Positions 61,791 to 64,000 of a DNA stretch of 64,000 bases are shown here, in pieces. A program made the translations under genes and the position numbers. The stretch covers positions 1 to 64,000 of the forward strand of contig NZ_KB899219.1 in the NCBI RefSeq assembly GCF_000378085.1, read 5' to 3'. The DNA is from Hoylesella loescheii DSM 19665 = JCM 12249 = ATCC 15930 (lineage in GTDB: Bacteria > Bacteroidota > Bacteroidia > Bacteroidales > Bacteroidaceae). Each line of letters starts with the position of its first letter. Position 1 is the stretch's first letter. A model generated the notes under the pieces. It saw only the letters and a list, made by a program, of their open reading frames with translations, was not told the origin of the DNA and searched no databases.

Positions 61791-63167
61791 TTACATATAT
61801 CCCAACGCCCTCAACACATCGTTAAGGTTGGCCAATACCATCAGGATGATGAGGATGGAGATGCCTGCATACTCGGCACGTACCATGAATTTTTCGCTGG
61901 GTTTGCGCCTTGTTATCATCTCGTAGAGCAAGAAAAGCACATGGCCACCATCGAGAGCGGGTATGGGAAGAATGTTCATAAAGGCGAGAATGATGCTAAG
62001 GAAGGCCGTCATGAGCCAGAACATGTGCCAATCCCACATTGGGGGGAAGAGGCTGCCAATGGCTCCAAAGCCACCCAACGACTTGGCACCATCGGCCGAG
62101 AACAGGTATTTCATGTCGCCAACATAGCCTTTAAGCACCTTCACACCATAAGCTGCACCGGCTGGGAAACTTTCGAAAAACCCATATTCTACATGCGTTT
62201 CCTTGTATTTGGCTAGTCCGTTGGTGAACACCATGCCAAAAAGCAAGTCGGCATTAAGCTTAACCGAAGCGATGGTAGGTATTGAATCGCCCTGGTGAAC
62301 AAAGGCAATGGTGGTGTTTAGAGCCTTGGCGCTGTCGGCAGGAGTAGTTGCTGCAGCCAGTATATCACCCAAACGCTCTTTCTCGTAGTTGAAATCGTTT
62401 TGCGAATCGATAGGTTTTCCTGCAAAAGCCACGATTTTATCGCCTGCTCGCAGACCCGCTTTGGCAGCCACGCTGTTAGGCATTACGCTGTCGATGGTGT
62501 TGGGCATCATGATCATCACGAAGCGCGGTGACGACTTGAGCATGTTTAGCAAGTCGAGATTGCCAGGCATGGGCAGACTCATTTGTTTGCCTTGGCGCAC
62601 CAAGTCTACGCGAGTGGCAGTTGCCAAGTCGCGGAAGAAGTCGGCGTCGAAGGTCTTAAACTCGCCCTTCTCTGTTCCAAGAAGCACGTCGCCATCTTTA
62701 AATCCAAGGGCTTTGGCCTCTGAATTAAATTTCATTCCAGCCGTCATGTCTTTCACTTGCACGTAGCTGTCGCCCCAATGGAATAGCACCATCGAATAGA
62801 TAAATAAGGCCAAGAGGAAGTTGACGATAACGCCACCCAGCATGATGAGTAGCCTTTGCCATGCCGGTTTTACCCTAAACTCCCACGGTTGGGCAGGTTT
62901 GGCCATCTGTTCGGTATCGAACGACTCGTCAACCATTCCCGAAATCTTGCAATAACCACCTAAAGGAAGCCAGCCCATGCCATAAGCCGTGCCGCTTTTT
63001 TTAGACTTAAATTCGAAGAGATGAAACCAAGGGTCGAAGAAAAGGTAGAACTTTTCTACCCTTACGCCAAACAATCGGGCAAAGAAATAGTGCCCTCCCT
63101 CGTGGAGTAGTACTAAAATAGATATGGCCAGCATGAACTGCAACAGCCTGATAAGAAATATTTCCAT
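61791..63167 (-). CDS. rseP: RIP metalloprotease RseP (site-2 protease)
   Basis: 458-residue intramembrane zinc protease that cleaves anti-sigma factors or leftover signal peptides within the membrane. The zinc site LLHEGGHYF (H22, E23, H26) is in the first helix and the third ligand in ILPIPALDGGHVLF near 405. A PDZ domain (about 205-280, VAAKAGLRAGDKIVAFAGK) lies between. Full length, with four membrane segments. It starts 117 bases after the dxr stop on the same strand, a common pairing. Confidence 0.95.
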   Translation of the reverse strand: MEIFLIRLLQFMLAISILVLLHEGGHYFFARLFGVRVEKFYLFFDPWFHLFEFKSKKSGTAYGMGWLPLGGYCKISGMVDESFDTEQMAKPAQPWEFRVKPAWQRLLIMLGGVIVNFLLALFIYSMVLFHWGDSYVQVKDMTAGMKFNSEAKALGFKDGDVLLGTEKGEFKTFDADFFRDLATATRVDLVRQGKQMSLPMPGNLDLLNMLKSSPRFVMIMMPNTIDSVMPNSVAAKAGLRAGDKIVAFAGKPIDSQNDFNYEKERLGDILAAATTPADSAKALNTTIAFVHQGDSIPTIASVKLNADLLFGMVFTNGLAKYKETHVEYGFFESFPAGAAYGVKVLKGYVGDMKYLFSADGAKSLGGFGAIGSLFPPMWDWHMFWLMTAFLSIILAFMNILPIPALDGGHVLFLLYEMITRRKPSEKFMVRAEYAGISILIILMVLANLNDVLRALGYM

Positions 63168-63284
63168 GTTTGTTTTATTGTTTTCTGTATTGTAAGTGGT
63201 GGCGTATGGGCTTGTGTTGAAGCCCTTTACGGTATGTTAATGTGCATTGCTCGAAACGGCATGAGCCGTCTTGTGCGGTGGGTT

Positions 63285-64000
63285 TTATCGCAGCTGGGCT
63301 ACTAGTTCGCTAGCCTTTTGGCGCGCTTCGGCATCGGTTTGCAGATAGGTGTCTAACGAAGGAGCCGCATCGAAGGTCACTTTTTGCATCGTTTCTTCGA
63401 TAACTCGTGGCATGTCTAGGAATCCAATGCGGTCGGCCCTAAATGCTTCGTTCACCACTTCGTTTGCTGCATTGAGTATGCAAGGCATGTTCCCACCGCG
63501 CTTGATGGCATCGAAGGCCAGTTGTAGGCAACGGAATTTGCGCATGTCGGGTTTGAAAAATTCCAGCGGTTGTGAGAAAAAGTCGAGTCTTTTGCCGTTA
63601 AGCGGTAGCCGATCGGGGTAAGAGAAGGCGTATTGGATGGGTAAACGCATGTCGGGTAATCCCAGTTGGGCCTTCACCGAGCCATCTTCGAACTGCACGG
63701 CACTATGAATAATGCTCTGCGGATGCACCAGCACCTGTATCTTTTCAGGCTCTACGCCGAACAGCCACTTAGCTTCGATCACCTCGAAGCCCTTGTTCAT
63801 CATCGTGGCAGAGTCGATCGTGATCTTCGCACCCATGTCCCACGTGGGGTGGCGCAGTGCGTCGGCCTTGGTAACTTTGGCCAATTGGTCTTCGGGTAGC
63901 AAGCGGAAAGGGCCTCCGCTAGCAGTGAGCAATATTCGTTCGATGGCATTATCGCCCTCGCCTACAATGCTCTGGAAGATGGCCGAGTGCTCGCTGTCTA
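63285..64000 (-). CDS. dxr: 1-deoxy-D-xylulose 5-phosphate reductoisomerase, 3' part
   Basis: MEP-pathway enzyme making 2-C-methylerythritol 4-phosphate for isoprenoids. Only the C-terminal part (about 238 residues) is in the window; the frame is open to base 64000 and the start lies beyond. Visible: VDSEHSAIFQ-like metal-binding stretch at the window edge, LLTASGGPFR, HPTWDMGAKITIDSATMMNKGFE, VHPQSIIHSAVQFEDGS and NAANEVVNEAF, all signature segments. Followed by rseP. Confidence 0.95.
   Translation of the reverse strand, partial: DSEHSAIFQSIVGEGDNAIERILLTASGGPFRLLPEDQLAKVTKADALRHPTWDMGAKITIDSATMMNKGFEVIEAKWLFGVEPEKIQVLVHPQSIIHSAVQFEDGSVKAQLGLPDMRLPIQYAFSYPDRLPLNGKRLDFFSQPLEFFKPDMRKFRCLQLAFDAIKRGGNMPCILNAANEVVNEAFRADRIGFLDMPRVIEETMQKVTFDAAPSLDTYLQTDAEARQKASELVAQLR

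Noticed and set aside
1..64000. tRNA or rRNA genes
   Set aside because: No tRNA-like T-arm with matching acceptor stem and no rRNA sequence was noticed; a covariance-model search was not possible.

Overview
The window looks like the chromosome of a Bacteroidales bacterium, most likely Prevotella or a close relative (inferred from gene content; species not determined). Supporting signs are a SusC/SusD pair, many lipoproteins, a DUF4623 protein, type III glutamine synthetase, DUF5723 and DUF6080 proteins, promoters of the Bacteroidetes form TTTG-N19/20-TAnnTTTG, and very weak ribosome binding sites. No tRNA, rRNA or CRISPR array was found.

Layout. 1-2800: the 3' part of an IS982-family insertion sequence next to two back-to-back arrays of long palindromic repeats. 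2946-11570 (minus): SusC, SusD, a DUF4623 lipoprotein and a family-10-like glycosyl hydrolase, a small glycan-use locus ending in a clear terminator. 12189-13163: a RES-type toxin candidate and an Xre/MbcA/ParS-type antitoxin candidate in unusual order. 13226-15415: glnN. 16923-23511 (minus): a TonB-dependent receptor followed by three lipoproteins, an uncharacterised uptake system. 26393-30287 (plus): clpS, clpA, aat and guaD, putting the adaptor, the unfoldase and the tRNA-protein transferase of the N-degron pathway side by side. 30381-32089: AbiEi/AbiEii toxin-antitoxin with a promoter-embedded inverted repeat. 32269-45073 (minus): a Dna2-like nuclease-helicase, then a cell-envelope block of DUF6080, GtrA-DUF6080 fusion, HAD phosphatase, UbiA prenyltransferase, two acyltransferases and a phosphoethanolamine-transferase-like enzyme. 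These could build and modify a polyprenyl-phosphate-linked sugar. 45754-51403: DUF5723 protein, a secreted protein of unknown function, a broken rhuM gene and an outer-membrane receptor. 51544-64000: clpC, ridA, a YitT protein, asd, a CPA2 antiporter, lolD, rseP and the 3' part of dxr.

The most unusual content is between genes. (1) A 92-93 bp conserved 'leader' occurs four times, each time followed by a tandem array of 66-bp (three arrays) or about 88-bp (one array) units built on the palindrome ACCGC-TAC-GCGGT. The unit touching the leader keeps the perfect palindrome and distal units tend to be decayed. (2) Six intergenic arrays of 22-bp units, each unit an inverted repeat with a 7-base centre. 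Most use TTCCA/TGGAA arms, while one array uses CTACA/TGTAG, so the two arms have changed together. (3) A dispersed element of about 590 bp that carries one of these 22-bp arrays occurs twice, with fragments elsewhere. (4) Tracts with an 8-bp period (AACTYAYN-like) lie at gene ends. The periods 22, 66 and 88 are all multiples of 22. These repeat families, rather than any one protein, are the best candidates for something undescribed here.
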